DNA of 64,000 bases from Methylotuvimicrobium alcaliphilum 20Z (GCF_000968535.2 NC_016112.1:2666001-2730000), one strand, 5' to 3'; positions 9,437-19,825 are shown, numbered from the stretch's first letter. The notes: a model not told the origin generated them from the sequence alone. Numbers and translations: made by a program.

Positions 9437-11551
9437 CTAAGCAGCCGGTTTTCGACCGGTTTCTTGAGCCTGTATCGCCGTGATCACAACGGTATTGACG
9501 ATATCGTTTACGGTACAGCCTCGGCTTAAATCGTTGACCGGTTTATTCAAGCCTTGCAAAATAGGCCCGATGGCAATCGCTCCGGACGAGCGCTGAACTG
9601 CTTTATAAGTATTGTTGCCGGTATTTAGATCGGGAAAAATAAATACGTTCGCTTGCCCTGCCACCTCGCTGTCCGGCATTTTGGTCTTGGCAACACGGCT
9701 ATCGATCGCCGCATCGTATTGAATCGGCCCTTCCAGTTTCAATTCCGGTTTCAATCGTTTAGCCAATTCGACTGCCGACCTAACCTTATCGACCGCCTCG
9801 CCTTTTCCGGACTCGCCGGTTGAATAAGAAAGCATCGCAACGCGTGGCGTGATATTGAACATACTCGCGGTTTGCGCGGAACTAATCGCAATATCGGCTA
9901 ATTGTCTGGAATTAGGATTCGGATTGACCGCGCAATCCCCATAAACCAGCACCCGGTCTTCCAAGCACATGAAAAAAACGCTAGAGACGATCGATGTTCC
10001 CGGTTTGGTTTTGATGATTTCAAAGGCCGGCCTGATCGTATGCTGGGTCGTATGTATTGACCCGGAAACCATTCCGTCGGCAAGATTATGGTGTACCATC
10101 ATCGTCCCGAAAAAACTGACATCTGTCATAAGATCAAACGCCAATTCGTAATGAACGCCCTTATGCTTGCGTAACTCGAAATAAGTTTCGGCAAATTTCT
10201 GACGCAGTTCGGAAGTCATCGGATCGATAATCTCGATGTCTTCTAATTGCAAAGCCATCGCAGCGATTTTTTGCTTGATCGTTTCTTCATTACCTAGCAG
10301 CGTCAACTTGACGGCTCCCCTAAGGAAAAGGATTTCGGCTGCCCTTAAAATGCGCTCTTCCTCGCCTTCAGGCAAAACAATATGCTGCGGATTGGCTTTG
10401 GCTCGCTGCAAAATTTCATATTCGAACATGATCGGCGTCACGCGCGGCGTTTTACGCGTAAACAGGCGCTGCTGCAGCTCCTGCATGTTGATATTATCTT
10501 CGACCAAACTCAAGGCCGTGGCGATCTTGCGTTCATTATTGGAATTTAAACGCGCATGTACTCGAGTAACGTTCATCGCCGTCGTGAAGGTGTCGGTGGC
10601 GACACCTAAAACGGCAAACGGCAAAGCCCCTAATCCCTCGATTAAGTATTGCACCTGCGGCGCGGGCTCTTGCTCTCCAGTCAACAGTAAACCGGCAATT
10701 TGCGGATAACTTTTCGAGTGATAAGCCATCAAACAAGCCAGAATGATATCCGAACGATCCCCGGGCGTAATGATCAAATCGCCTTTCTCAATGTAGTCGA
10801 GAAAATCCGAAACTAACATCGCCGCAACCTTGTAGTTATAAACTTCAAGGTTGAGCGTTTCGAAATCATGCGATAAAAACTTTGCATTCAACGACCTGGC
10901 AATATCGCCCATGCTGGGCTTTTCCAGTGACGGTTCGGAGGGTACGACATAAACAGGAAAGTTGGATTGCGGATCGTGTCCGAATTGATCTCTAAGTTCG
11001 CCAACCTGAGCCGCCGGAACACTGTTGATCACCGTTGCCAACAGGACAGCATTTTTTTCCTGAATATCATGTCGGAGCCCGGCCAAAGCATCGATTATTT
11101 GTTCATTGGATCGATTGCCTCCTTGAATAATTGGCATCAACAGACAATCTAAATTGTTCGCGACATCGGCATTAAAATCGAACTCAAAAATCGACTCGCC
11201 GCTTTTATAATCGGAACCGACACAAATCACATGATCCGATTGAATTTTTAAGCTTCGGTATTTAGCGAGAATCAGTTTTATTAAATCGTCATAACGATCA
11301 TGAGCCAATAGGCGCCGAGCTTCCTCATCGGTGCATCCGTACATCGATTCGTACGGCCACTCGAGCTGATAACGATAGGTTACTAGCTCAATCAAGTCGT
11401 CTTTTTCCTCTCCGGCATGAATAATAGGGCGAAAAAAACCGATCTTTTGGGCAAAACCGGAAAACATTTCCATCATAGCTAGCATGATGACCGACTTACC
11501 GCTGCCCTGCTCGGCACCGGTTATATAAATATTTTTAGAGACTTGGGACAT
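9437..11551 (-). CDS. pta: Phosphate acetyltransferase, long form
   Basis: Interconverts acetyl-CoA and acetyl phosphate. 704 residues, the three-part long form: an N-terminal P-loop CobB/BioD-like domain (ITGAEQGSGKS at about residues 10-20), a central DRTGG domain (TPGDRSDI at about 260), and a C-terminal phosphotransacetylase domain from about residue 380 (GSIHTTQHTIRPAFEII, with SVFFMC beyond). Acetate kinase (ackA) is not adjacent. The minus-strand start ATG at 11551 has no strong Shine-Dalgarno. It converges with tsaC across the repeat-filled gap. In methanotrophs this enzyme usually acts in acetate formation or with phosphoketolase; here that is inference. Confidence 0.93.
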   Translation of the reverse strand: MSQVSKNIYITGAEQGSGKSVIMLAMMEMFSGFAQKIGFFRPIIHAGEEKDDLIELVTYRYQLEWPYESMYGCTDEEARRLLAHDRYDDLIKLILAKYRSLKIQSDHVICVGSDYKSGESIFEFDFNADVANNLDCLLMPIIQGGNRSNEQIIDALAGLRHDIQEKNAVLLATVINSVPAAQVGELRDQFGHDPQSNFPVYVVPSEPSLEKPSMGDIARSLNAKFLSHDFETLNLEVYNYKVAAMLVSDFLDYIEKGDLIITPGDRSDIILACLMAYHSKSYPQIAGLLLTGEQEPAPQVQYLIEGLGALPFAVLGVATDTFTTAMNVTRVHARLNSNNERKIATALSLVEDNINMQELQQRLFTRKTPRVTPIMFEYEILQRAKANPQHIVLPEGEEERILRAAEILFLRGAVKLTLLGNEETIKQKIAAMALQLEDIEIIDPMTSELRQKFAETYFELRKHKGVHYELAFDLMTDVSFFGTMMVHHNLADGMVSGSIHTTQHTIRPAFEIIKTKPGTSIVSSVFFMCLEDRVLVYGDCAVNPNPNSRQLADIAISSAQTASMFNITPRVAMLSYSTGESGKGEAVDKVRSAVELAKRLKPELKLEGPIQYDAAIDSRVAKTKMPDSEVAGQANVFIFPDLNTGNNTYKAVQRSSGAIAIGPILQGLNKPVNDLSRGCTVNDIVNTVVITAIQAQETGRKPAA

Positions 11552-11821
11552 TTTTGTTTAAAGAATCAATTATGGAGAAAGAATTATTTCCGGTTCCCAT
11601 GGTCCTGAAGCTGTGAAAGTTTTGGCGAATAGGTCATAAAAAATTTATTCACCATGAAGGCAATGAAGATAAAAGCTAATAAAATCAAAAATCTAATTCT
11701 TCATTTACTTCATGCGCTGCATGGTTATTTCGCAATATTCAATACTTTTACGGTCTTTGGAGCGGTGGGAACGAGGAAGAGCCTAAATGATGTCGATAGT
11801 CTTTAGGATTTCGCGATAAAC

Positions 11822-11982
11822 ATACCTTTCGCACTTCAAATTTCGGCAGTGCCTAGAGCCTACATGGATGTATTTACCCAGCACCTAAATTCCATAGCCC
11901 ATTGACCATGGTTAATTGTCTTGGATAATTTAGGTGCTGGGCGGACACCCAGGCGCCGAACTTTTATCTACGACGGGTATAA
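11822..11982. repeat. Repeat A, copy 2, carrying a nested element C
   Basis: The outer ends are ATACC and GGTAT, with the shared CAAATTTCGGCAGTGCC core. The middle carries the GATGTATTTA segment seen in other long copies, interrupted by element C at 11877-11941. The rest of the gap between pta and the outer-membrane gene (11552-12106) holds only a CCATGAAGGCAATGAAG repeat near 11650 and no gene. Confidence 0.7.
11877..11941. mobile_element. Element C, copy 1: 65-bp MITE-like palindrome
   Basis: Terminal inverted repeats CCCAGCACCTAAATT and AATTTAGGTGCTGGG, 15 bases each and exact, with a 35-base centre. A second copy of identical length lies at 59351-59415 inside a different repeat family. 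This copy has no clear target duplication, and part of the host repeat appears to be missing on its right side. Confidence 0.75.
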
Positions 11983-12106
11983 CTTCCCGGTTCCATGAGC
12001 TTTGTATCGACTACGACAACTCGCACAAGACTTTATCGTTTTGCCATATTTTGCAAGCACCTGCTTTTTTTGGTTCCGACGAGCCTTGCTTAGATTTATC
12101 ATAAGA

Positions 12107-13453
12107 CTAATGCGACAGTAACGAGTTAATATATTCCAAATCATTTTCGCTCAGACTGCTGGCTGCTTGTTTCAGGCGAATACTGTTGATCAGATAATCG
12201 TAACGCGAGCGCGCATGATCTCGTTTTGCACGAAAAAGGTTTCTTTGTTCGGCTAATATTTCAACCATGGTTCGAGTGCCGACTTCCAAACCGGCCGAGG
12301 TTGCTTCCAACGCGCTCTCGGCCGACTTAACGGCCGATTGCAATGCATCGACGCGACTGATACTGGCATTCACGCCTCGGTAGGCATTGTTCACCTGGCG
12401 TATAACGGCGCGCTTTGCCGCGATCAGATTTTGTTTGGCCGCCTCAAACTCTTGCCTTGCTTGCCGAGTGCGCGAATTCACCGCACCGCCCTCGAATAGC
12501 GGCACATTCAATTGCAAACCGATGCTTTGCGTATCGCCGCGAAAACCGAAAGTACTGGTATTATCCGACACGCCATAGGATCCGACGATGTCCAATTGCG
12601 GCATATGCCCGCTATTTTGCAAATCGACGGCCTTCCTAGCAAACTCGGCCTGATTGAATGCCGAAATAATCGAAAAGTTGCCGTTTAGCGCCGCATCGCT
12701 CCATGCCTTCATTTCATTGGGCTCAGGGACAATCAACGGCAACTCTTTTCCTATCGGGCTAAGCTCCCCGTCAAACTCGCCGATGATTTCACGCAAAGCT
12801 TCCTTTTGATTATCGAGATTATTATCCGCTTCGATTTCATTGGCCAAGGCTAAATCATGGGCAGCCTTCGCTTCATAAACATCGGTAATCGCAATCAAAC
12901 CGACTTCGAAACGCTGCTGAGCTTGTTCCAGTTGACGAGCAATCGCATTTTTTTCGGCAACCGCAAAGTCTAGACCGTCCTGCGCGGACAACACGTTGAA
13001 ATAAGCCTCGGTGATTTTGACCATTAAGTTCTGCAGCTCCGCCAAATATTCGGCCTCGGTCTGAGCAATTTGGTTATCCGACTGGCTTAATTGAATCCAA
13101 TGATCCCAATGAAAAACCGGCTGCACAAAATTAAGGCTAAAAGTGTTATTCCAAAATTCTTGATTAGTCTGCGGACCTCGAAAATCGAAACCGGCACCGG
13201 CTTTTTTGTTGTGAAGCCATTCTCGGCTACTAGCCCCGGTAGCCGAAAGACTGGGCAGCAAACGCGCAATACCTTGATCCTTGAATTCCGCGTTGGCATA
13301 CTGCCGTGCAAGCGCTTGTTTTAATATCGGATCATTTTCCAGTGCTTGCATGTAAACCTCAATAAGATCCTGCGCAAAGGACTGATTTTGAATAAGTAAA
13401 GCAAATAGCGCTACGATGGCGCTTTTAAAAAAATAAAGCTTGCTACTATTCAT
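12107..13453 (-). CDS. tolC: TolC-family outer-membrane channel protein
   Basis: Outer-membrane exit duct for type I secretion and RND efflux. From the ATG at 13453 the product is 448 residues with a signal peptide (MNSSKLYFFKSAIVALFALLIQNQSFA), then the DLIEVYMQALENDP start typical of mature TolC and two OEP repeats rich in long helices (for example QLEQAQQRFEVGLIAITDVYEA, and later SAESALEATSAGLEVGTRTMVEIL). The frame stays open for 80 more codons upstream, but that extension contains no signal sequence and is rejected. The RND pump and adaptor 1.8 kb downstream on the other strand are plausible partners (inference). Confidence 0.9.
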   Translation of the reverse strand: MNSSKLYFFKSAIVALFALLIQNQSFAQDLIEVYMQALENDPILKQALARQYANAEFKDQGIARLLPSLSATGASSREWLHNKKAGAGFDFRGPQTNQEFWNNTFSLNFVQPVFHWDHWIQLSQSDNQIAQTEAEYLAELQNLMVKITEAYFNVLSAQDGLDFAVAEKNAIARQLEQAQQRFEVGLIAITDVYEAKAAHDLALANEIEADNNLDNQKEALREIIGEFDGELSPIGKELPLIVPEPNEMKAWSDAALNGNFSIISAFNQAEFARKAVDLQNSGHMPQLDIVGSYGVSDNTSTFGFRGDTQSIGLQLNVPLFEGGAVNSRTRQARQEFEAAKQNLIAAKRAVIRQVNNAYRGVNASISRVDALQSAVKSAESALEATSAGLEVGTRTMVEILAEQRNLFRAKRDHARSRYDYLINSIRLKQAASSLSENDLEYINSLLSH

Positions 13454-13910
13454 TTGTAGATGAACCCGGTTTAAACATATTAATTCGATCCTTGTCTCCA
13501 CTCTGGAACACAGAAGATGTAATTTTAAGGCTATATTCGCATCAATGGTTGAAGTGATTACTACACCAACCTCAAAACTTGAAGACTGCAGGGGACGCTG
13601 TAAGTACCACAGCAGTAACACCCGTAGTTTAAAACGCCCTCGTGTGCTACCTTGTGCTGACATTAGGTATGCGTAGCGTACGCTACAACCCACTGGATTT
13701 ATAAGCGCTTCTGGTAGTGGCGGGTGTTTTCAACTAATACCGCATAATGAGCCAATTCTAACACCTACACCCTAAAAAAATTCGTTACTATTTTATTTTC
13801 TCAACGCCCATTATAGACTCGACAATAAAAGTGAAATTAGAAGTTTAAATAGCTTATTTAAAGTAGACTTTGTTTGTAATTTATATTAATGATCTTCAAA
13901 ACCTGTTGCC
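13454..13910. other. Divergent intergenic region
   Basis: 457 bases between the divergent outer-membrane channel and lipoprotein genes. The one clear structure is the perfect 14-base palindrome GTAGCGTACGCTAC at 13673-13686, which resembles the GGTACGC elements near 8.9 kb. The 150 bases before 13911 are AT-rich and should hold the promoter of the lipoprotein gene, but I cannot assign -35/-10 boxes with confidence. Confidence 0.5.
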
Positions 13911-15176
13911 ATGAAAAAAATTGTCCCTTTTCTCATTATCGTCCTTTTCAGTATACTTTCCAGCGGTTGTGCCAGTTTCGGACGGGGCATTGCCGAAGCT
14001 TATTTCGAAAAACAAGAAGCCGCCGATACCCGATTATGTGAAGTTACCGGCAGCCCTTTTGAAGGTATCAAACCGCATCTAAATAATGCGGACGGTAAAA
14101 TGAAAGTGCTGATGGTCCATGGAGTCGGCGATAGACTGCCGGGCTATTCAACACAATTTCTTGAAAAACTCGCCAAATCACTAAACCTAACTGTCAGAGC
14201 TAAACGTAACAAAGACATTTTTCTGCGCGATCCTTTGGACGAATCGAAAAAACTCGGCAATTTGAGAATTCATCGTTTACTCAACAAGAGGCGCGATCAA
14301 GAATTATTGTTTTACGAGCTAACCTGGTCCGAAATCACCGCTCAACAAAAAGCGATTCTGGCCTATGACAACTCCGGCGAGTACTCCTTTCGCCGCGCCG
14401 AGGTCAACGATTTATTGAAACGATTTTCCAACGATACCGGCCCCGATCCGATTATCTATCTCGGCGATAGCCGAGAAGACATTTTGGTCTCGTTTACGCA
14501 ATCGTTTTGCTGGATGACCAAAGGCCTATGGGACGATTTACCCGACCAGCAGGCAAAAAGCTGTACTTTCGACGATTTAGCGGCGGTTGAAAATTTAAAA
14601 AACGACCAATACGCGGTCGTATCACATAGTCTCGGCAGCCGAATCACAATCGATGGATTGCAACGGCTTGCCCGCTTTTTCAGCGATAGCAGTTTCAGGC
14701 CCGAGCTCAACCGTCCGAAAGAGATGGTTCAAGCCCTACAACAGAAAGTCATTCCCATATACATGATGTCGAATCAACTTCCGATGCTGCAGATGGGTCG
14801 GCAATTACCGGAAATCACGGGCCAACAGAGTGCCTTTTGCAGTCCCGAAGGCGAACATTATGATAAAAGAATTCTGAGCGAAACACCGATTATCGCCTTC
14901 AGCGACCCGAACGACCTATTGAGCTATGCCATACAACAAAATTTTGTCGATAGATTCATCGACTCGAGACTGTGCGCCGAAGTCACGAATATCAACATCA
15001 ATGTCGCGAAAATTTTTGACGCTTTCGGTTTAGGAAAATTTGCCAATCCGCTCGACGCCCATATCGGCTACACCACCGACAAACGGGTAATCGCAATGAT
15101 CGCCAAAGGCATCGGCAACGCCAATACCTCTAAACTTGTCAAAAAGCGTTGCAGTTGGACCGAAACAATCGATTGA
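13911..15176 (+). CDS. Predicted alpha/beta-hydrolase lipoprotein
   Basis: 421 residues. A type II signal peptide ends in LSSGC, with Cys20 as the lipidated residue, so it is likely anchored in the outer membrane. The body looks like a serine esterase or lipase: a strand followed by MVHGVGDRLPGYS (about residues 66-78, oxyanion region), then the nucleophile elbow VVSHSLGS with Ser240 in place. It fits no named family that I can identify, and the substrate is unknown. It stands alone between divergent tolC and the RND pump; the 59-base gap to the pump would allow cotranscription. Confidence 0.7.
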   Translation: MKKIVPFLIIVLFSILSSGCASFGRGIAEAYFEKQEAADTRLCEVTGSPFEGIKPHLNNADGKMKVLMVHGVGDRLPGYSTQFLEKLAKSLNLTVRAKRNKDIFLRDPLDESKKLGNLRIHRLLNKRRDQELLFYELTWSEITAQQKAILAYDNSGEYSFRRAEVNDLLKRFSNDTGPDPIIYLGDSREDILVSFTQSFCWMTKGLWDDLPDQQAKSCTFDDLAAVENLKNDQYAVVSHSLGSRITIDGLQRLARFFSDSSFRPELNRPKEMVQALQQKVIPIYMMSNQLPMLQMGRQLPEITGQQSAFCSPEGEHYDKRILSETPIIAFSDPNDLLSYAIQQNFVDRFIDSRLCAEVTNININVAKIFDAFGLGKFANPLDAHIGYTTDKRVIAMIAKGIGNANTSKLVKKRCSWTETID

Positions 15177-15235
15177 AAGACTATGCCAGCTATGCTATAA
15201 ATCACTATATTAGAGCTCACTAATATTAAAATAAA

Positions 15236-18200
15236 TTGACCACTTCTTCCACATCCTTCAATCACCCACTAGACCGCCTTGTCGCTTACGCGCTGCAGGG
15301 CGGCCTGCCGGTATTCTTTTTTACGCTGTCCTTGGCGCTCGGCGCGATTGCGCTGACGTTTACGCCGCGCGAGGAAGAACCGCAAATCGTCGTGCCGATG
15401 GCCAATGTCATCGTTGCCGCGCCCGGCCTGTCCGCAGGACAAGTCGAAAAGCAGATTACCTTGCGCTTGGAAAAACTGCTGACTCAAATTACCGGTGTCG
15501 AACACGTTTATTCCCGCTCGAGCAATGGTCAAGCTATCGTAACTTTACGCTTTTTTGTCGGCGAGGACCGAGAAGATGCCTTACTGAATACCTATAACAA
15601 ACTCTATTCGAATCAGGATCAAATTCCGGCAGCGGTAACCGAATGGCAAGTCAAACCGGCCGAAGTCGACGACGTTCCGATCGTATTGGCTTCGCTTTGG
15701 AGCCGGGCGCCGGACTTGTACAGCGACTATGAATTGCGCCGCTTTGCCGATGAAATTACCGTGCAATTGCAGCAGATCGCCGACACTAATCAAATCAACG
15801 TGGTCGGCGGGCGTGCACGAACGATCAATGTCATGCTCAATCCGCAAAGCATGGCCGCCCGAAAAACCACGGCTATAGAAATCGCAAGCGCCATTCGACA
15901 AGCCAATCAACTGCATAATGCCGGACTCGTCTCGGTTAATAATCGTTCGATTCAATTACAAGCGGGCGATTTCATCAGAACGACCGAGCAATTGAGCGCA
16001 CTGGTCGTCAATATCGTCGACGGCATTCCGATTTATTTGCGCGATGTCGCCGAAATCACCGACGGCCCGGAGGAACCGGATCATTACAGCTGGATTCAGT
16101 TTGCCGACGGGCACCCTTTATCCGCCGATTTCAAGGACGATTACCCGATGATCACGATTGCGGTCGCAAAAAAACGCGGCGCCAATGCGGTCGCGGTCGC
16201 CGAGAATGTGCATCGTAAATTGGCGCAGTTGCAACAAGAATTGCTGCCGCCCGAAATTGGCATCGAAGTTTTGCGCGATTACGGCCAAACCGCCGATGAA
16301 AAAGTCAACAACCTAACAACGAGCCTCGCATTCGCGGTCGTTACGGTCGTGTTATTCATCGGTATCTTTCTTGGCTGGCGCCCTGCCCTCGTGGTCGGCT
16401 TGGCGATTCCGGTCTGTTACGGCGCAACCTTGGCGCTGGATATGTTTTTCGGCTATACGATCAACCGCGTGACCTTATTCGCGCTGATCCTGTCGCTCGG
16501 GCTGCTGGTCGACGATCCGATCACCGGCGTCGACAATGTCGAACGCTATATGCGTCTTGGCCAAGGTAGCTTGAATGAACGTATCGTCGCGGCGATCGCC
16601 GAAATCCGCCCGGCGCTGCTGATGTCGACGATCACGATCATTCTGGCCTTCATTCCTCTGGCCTTCATTACCGGCATGATGGGGCCGTACATGGCGCCAA
16701 TGGCATTCAACGTGCCGGTAGCGGTCATTCTATCGACGGTCACGGCCTTCATCGTGACGCCGTGGCTAGCCGGCAAGGCTTTGAAACCGGCCGAAGACGA
16801 TCTTGAAACGACAACCGGACCTAGCCGCTATGAAAAACTGATCGAACCGTGCATCGCCAATCGCAAGTCGGCCTGGATCGTCATCATCGCGATGCTGATC
16901 TTGTTTGTTTTGACTGCACTTTTGCCGGTATTGCGCCTAGTACCTTTGAAATTACTGCCTTTCGACAATAAAAACGAAATGCAGATCATCGTCGACATGC
17001 CGGAGGGCAGCACGCTCGAACATACCGCCGCCGTTACCCGCTCGGCCGCCGCGATTGCCGCGCGTTTGCCTGAGGTCAAGGCGATCGCGGCATTTGCCGG
17101 CACGCCGTCGCCGATCGACTTCAACGGCTTGGTTCGGCAATACGATTACCGCATCGCGCCGCATTTGGCCGATATCCGCCTGACTTTGGCACCTAAGGAA
17201 GAACGCGAACATCAATCGCATGCCGTACTCTTAAGACTCAGAGCTTTGCTGGCGCCGCTCAATGTCGACGGCATTTCGGTCAAGGTCGTCGAAGTTCCGC
17301 CCGGCCCGCCGGTCATCAGCACACTGGTCGCGGAAATTTACGGCGGCACGCTAACGCCTTACGAACGACAACGCCAGGCCGCTCAAGTCGTCATGAATAG
17401 AATGGCGAAGGAACCCTTTGTCGTCGATATCGATTCGAGTGTTGAAGACAGTCAACCGCGTTGGCGTTTCGAAACCGACAAAGAAAAAGCCGCGCTGGCC
17501 GGAATTTCCACCGAAAACCTGGCCATGAACTTAGGCCTTGCGAATCGAGGCCATATTCCCGGCTATTTCCATCTCGAACGCGAAGTCCGCCCGGTGCCGA
17601 TTAAACTCAGGCTTGCGCAAAACGTGCGCAGCAGCCGGCGCGATTTGGGCGTATTACCAATCAAACCCGATAGAAACCCGGCCGCCGAAGCCTTGATGCT
17701 GGCCGAATTGGGTTCTTTTGTCGAATCCGAGGCCGAAAAATCGATCTATCACAAAGACTTGAAACCGGTCGTCTATGTCATGGCCGAACTGGAAGGCCGC
17801 ACGCCCGCCGAAGTCATCGCCGATATCAATGCCGATTTGAACGGTACGAAAACTTCGGCTCCGGATTGGGATAGCCGCACGTTTCTAAATTCCGGCGGCG
17901 GCATTCCCTGGCATTTACCCGACGACATCACGATCGGTTGGGGCGGCGAAGGCGAATGGAAAATCACGGTCGACGTATTCCGCGACATGGGCATCGCATT
18001 TGCTTTCGCGCTAGTTGGTATCTTCTTCGTATTGCGGATACAAACCGCCTCGACCACGTTGTCGCTGATCATCATGTCGTCGATTCCGCTGACCGTAATC
18101 GGCATCATGCCTGGCTTCTGGGTGTTGAATCAGTTCGGCGAACGCTTTATCAACGGCAGCCCCGACCCAGTGTTGTTCACTGCGACGGCGATGATCGGCA

Positions 18201-18508
18201 TGATCGCTCTGGCCGGTATCGTGGTCAGAAACTCGCTGATTCTGGTCGAATTCATCACACAAGCCCGAAACGAAGGACTGGGATTGAAGGACTCCTTACG
18301 GCAAGCCGGTAGCGTCAGAATGCGCCCGGTATTATTGACAGCCGGAACCACCTTACTCGGTAACCTCGTTATCGTGCTCGACCCGGTATTCAGCGGCCTG
18401 GCGATAGCGATTATCTTCGGCATCATCGCCTCGACTTTGTTTACGCTGTTCGTCATACCTGCCGTTTATTATTTGATCTATGCCAAAAGCGAGAATGCCA
18501 CAACATGA
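15236..18508 (+). CDS. RND efflux transporter permease subunit
   Basis: Inner-membrane proton-driven pump of the AcrB superfamily, 1090 residues with the usual 12-helix plan: helix 1 (about 22-40), a large periplasmic loop, helices 2-6 (about 355-570), a second loop, helices 7-12 (about 915-1085). The relay pair in helix 4 is Asp426-Asp427 in LLVDDPITGVDNVER; Pro follows where most pumps have Ala. Stops in frame at 15221 and 15227 leave TTG at 15236 as the first possible start, and no ATG follows for 160 bases, so a TTG start with poor ribosome binding is likely. It overlaps the adaptor gene by four bases (ATGA). Substrate cannot be told; the absence of metal-pump hallmarks suggests organic compounds. 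Confidence 0.88.
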   Translation: MTTSSTSFNHPLDRLVAYALQGGLPVFFFTLSLALGAIALTFTPREEEPQIVVPMANVIVAAPGLSAGQVEKQITLRLEKLLTQITGVEHVYSRSSNGQAIVTLRFFVGEDREDALLNTYNKLYSNQDQIPAAVTEWQVKPAEVDDVPIVLASLWSRAPDLYSDYELRRFADEITVQLQQIADTNQINVVGGRARTINVMLNPQSMAARKTTAIEIASAIRQANQLHNAGLVSVNNRSIQLQAGDFIRTTEQLSALVVNIVDGIPIYLRDVAEITDGPEEPDHYSWIQFADGHPLSADFKDDYPMITIAVAKKRGANAVAVAENVHRKLAQLQQELLPPEIGIEVLRDYGQTADEKVNNLTTSLAFAVVTVVLFIGIFLGWRPALVVGLAIPVCYGATLALDMFFGYTINRVTLFALILSLGLLVDDPITGVDNVERYMRLGQGSLNERIVAAIAEIRPALLMSTITIILAFIPLAFITGMMGPYMAPMAFNVPVAVILSTVTAFIVTPWLAGKALKPAEDDLETTTGPSRYEKLIEPCIANRKSAWIVIIAMLILFVLTALLPVLRLVPLKLLPFDNKNEMQIIVDMPEGSTLEHTAAVTRSAAAIAARLPEVKAIAAFAGTPSPIDFNGLVRQYDYRIAPHLADIRLTLAPKEEREHQSHAVLLRLRALLAPLNVDGISVKVVEVPPGPPVISTLVAEIYGGTLTPYERQRQAAQVVMNRMAKEPFVVDIDSSVEDSQPRWRFETDKEKAALAGISTENLAMNLGLANRGHIPGYFHLEREVRPVPIKLRLAQNVRSSRRDLGVLPIKPDRNPAAEALMLAELGSFVESEAEKSIYHKDLKPVVYVMAELEGRTPAEVIADINADLNGTKTSAPDWDSRTFLNSGGGIPWHLPDDITIGWGGEGEWKITVDVFRDMGIAFAFALVGIFFVLRIQTASTTLSLIIMSSIPLTVIGIMPGFWVLNQFGERFINGSPDPVLFTATAMIGMIALAGIVVRNSLILVEFITQARNEGLGLKDSLRQAGSVRMRPVLLTAGTTLLGNLVIVLDPVFSGLAIAIIFGIIASTLFTLFVIPAVYYLIYAKSENATT

Positions 18509-19587
18509 CTTTACCGAATAGTATAAAAACGCTGGCTTTATCGGCTGTAACTCTTCTAATATTGTTATTGATGATTCTGTGGATGGCAGGCGCCTTTCAA
18601 AGCAAAATCAAGCCCGAAACCTCAGCGAGCGGTCCGGCTTATCAAGGCCCGAGCCTAACGGTCGAAAGAGTGACGGTACCGGTCTTTGAAAAGGCCACCG
18701 GCACTCTTGAATCGAAGCAGTCCGGCGATATCAGCGCACAAGTTCAGGCTCGCATCAAATCGATTCATGTTAAATCAGGCGATAGCGTCAAGCCTGGCGA
18801 TTTACTGATTACACTCGACGATGAAGCCATTGCCGCCCGAACCGCGCAAGCGAGACAAAACATCAATGCGGTGAACGCGCGCCTGGCCGGCGCCGAGGCG
18901 CATTATCAGCGCACCCGAAAACTGTTCGCTCAAGAAAGCGCGACCCAAGCAGCGCTGGATGCGGCCAAGAGCGATTATGAAAGCCTCAAATCGCAACGCG
19001 CGGCGGCCGGATCCCAATTACAGGAAGCCAGCTCCATTCAGGATTTCAGTAAAATCCGGGCCACTTTTCCGGCCCGAGTCATAGACCGGCACGCTGAACC
19101 CGGCGAAGTCGCCTATCCGGGCAAAAAACTGCTGACGCTGTACGACCCGGCGGCACTCAGTGTCGAAGCCTATATCCGCGAATCGGTCGCAATCGGGCTA
19201 CAAACCGGACAAACACTCGAAGTCAGTATTGAAGCATTGAAACTGACTTTGCCCGCGGTCATCGAGGAAATCGTCCCGGCCGCCAATCCCGGCGCGCGTA
19301 ATTTTCTAATCAAAATGCGCATCGACAGCCGCCCCGGCTTGTACCCCGGCCTGTTTGTCCGAATCCGCATTCCGCAAGGCGAAGAGCGATTGCTTTCGAT
19401 TCCGCAAGACTATGTGCACCAAGTCGGTCAACTCGATGTCGTCTGGATACTGAACAACGGCCAAATCGAGCGCCGTTTCGTCCGCCTCGGCCGCACCTTA
19501 CCGGACGGCCAGATCAAAGTCGTGTCCGGCTTATCGGGCGGCGAGCAATTGGTTCCACCGGAACGCGCATTAGCCGAAGGCGTTTGA
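18505..19587 (+). CDS. RND efflux periplasmic adaptor (membrane fusion protein)
   Basis: 360 residues: an N-terminal signal anchor (about 8-30), a lipoyl half-motif (IHVKSGDSVKPGDLLITLDD), a coiled-coil hairpin (about 110-180: ARTAQARQNINAVNARLAGAEA and onward), the second lipoyl half (VIDRHAEPGEVAYPGKKLLTL), then beta-barrel and membrane-proximal domains. It bridges the pump to an outer-membrane channel such as the TolC homologue at 12107-13453. The start overlaps the pump stop (ATGA), so the two are translationally coupled. Pump-before-adaptor order is the reverse of acrAB. Confidence 0.9.
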   Translation: MTLPNSIKTLALSAVTLLILLLMILWMAGAFQSKIKPETSASGPAYQGPSLTVERVTVPVFEKATGTLESKQSGDISAQVQARIKSIHVKSGDSVKPGDLLITLDDEAIAARTAQARQNINAVNARLAGAEAHYQRTRKLFAQESATQAALDAAKSDYESLKSQRAAAGSQLQEASSIQDFSKIRATFPARVIDRHAEPGEVAYPGKKLLTLYDPAALSVEAYIRESVAIGLQTGQTLEVSIEALKLTLPAVIEEIVPAANPGARNFLIKMRIDSRPGLYPGLFVRIRIPQGEERLLSIPQDYVHQVGQLDVVWILNNGQIERRFVRLGRTLPDGQIKVVSGLSGGEQLVPPERALAEGV

Positions 19588-19669
19588 TGTTTATCATAAC
19601 GTTCATGTAGGCTTGGCAATCACATTGGCTGTTTCCGTTCCGTGAATGTCTTCCAAAACACCTCAGGTT

Positions 19670-19825
19670 TTAAGCTTGAGTGGCTTGGATAAAGGCAATA
19701 AAGCGGTCTTTCTCCAAGCAAAGCTCTGGGTCAAAATCTTGGGAATCACCTGGCTGATAACCGTTATTAAGTAAATGATGTTCTATTGCTGCTTCAAAGT
19801 GTTTTTCTTGGGTGTTTGCCTTCAT
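19670..19825 (-). pseudogene. hsdR: 5' stub of a type I restriction endonuclease gene (hsdR)
   Basis: A 51-codon frame begins MKANTQEKHFEAAIEHH and continues LLNNGYQPGDSQDFD..FIAFIQATQ, which is the signature N-terminus of HsdR proteins (the ...LL..GY..GD..DFD...AFI.ATQP pattern). It stops at 19670 with TAA where the family continues for about 900 more residues; no methylase or specificity gene is nearby. It lies just downstream of and parallel to the toxin-antitoxin pair, suggesting that the pair once sat inside or beside a restriction-modification locus that has been deleted. The bases up to 19587 hold nothing else recognisable. Confidence 0.7.

Noticed and set aside
13454-13693. 80-codon N-terminal extension of the TolC homologue
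   Set aside because: Would bury the signal peptide; the extension contains repeat-like intergenic DNA.
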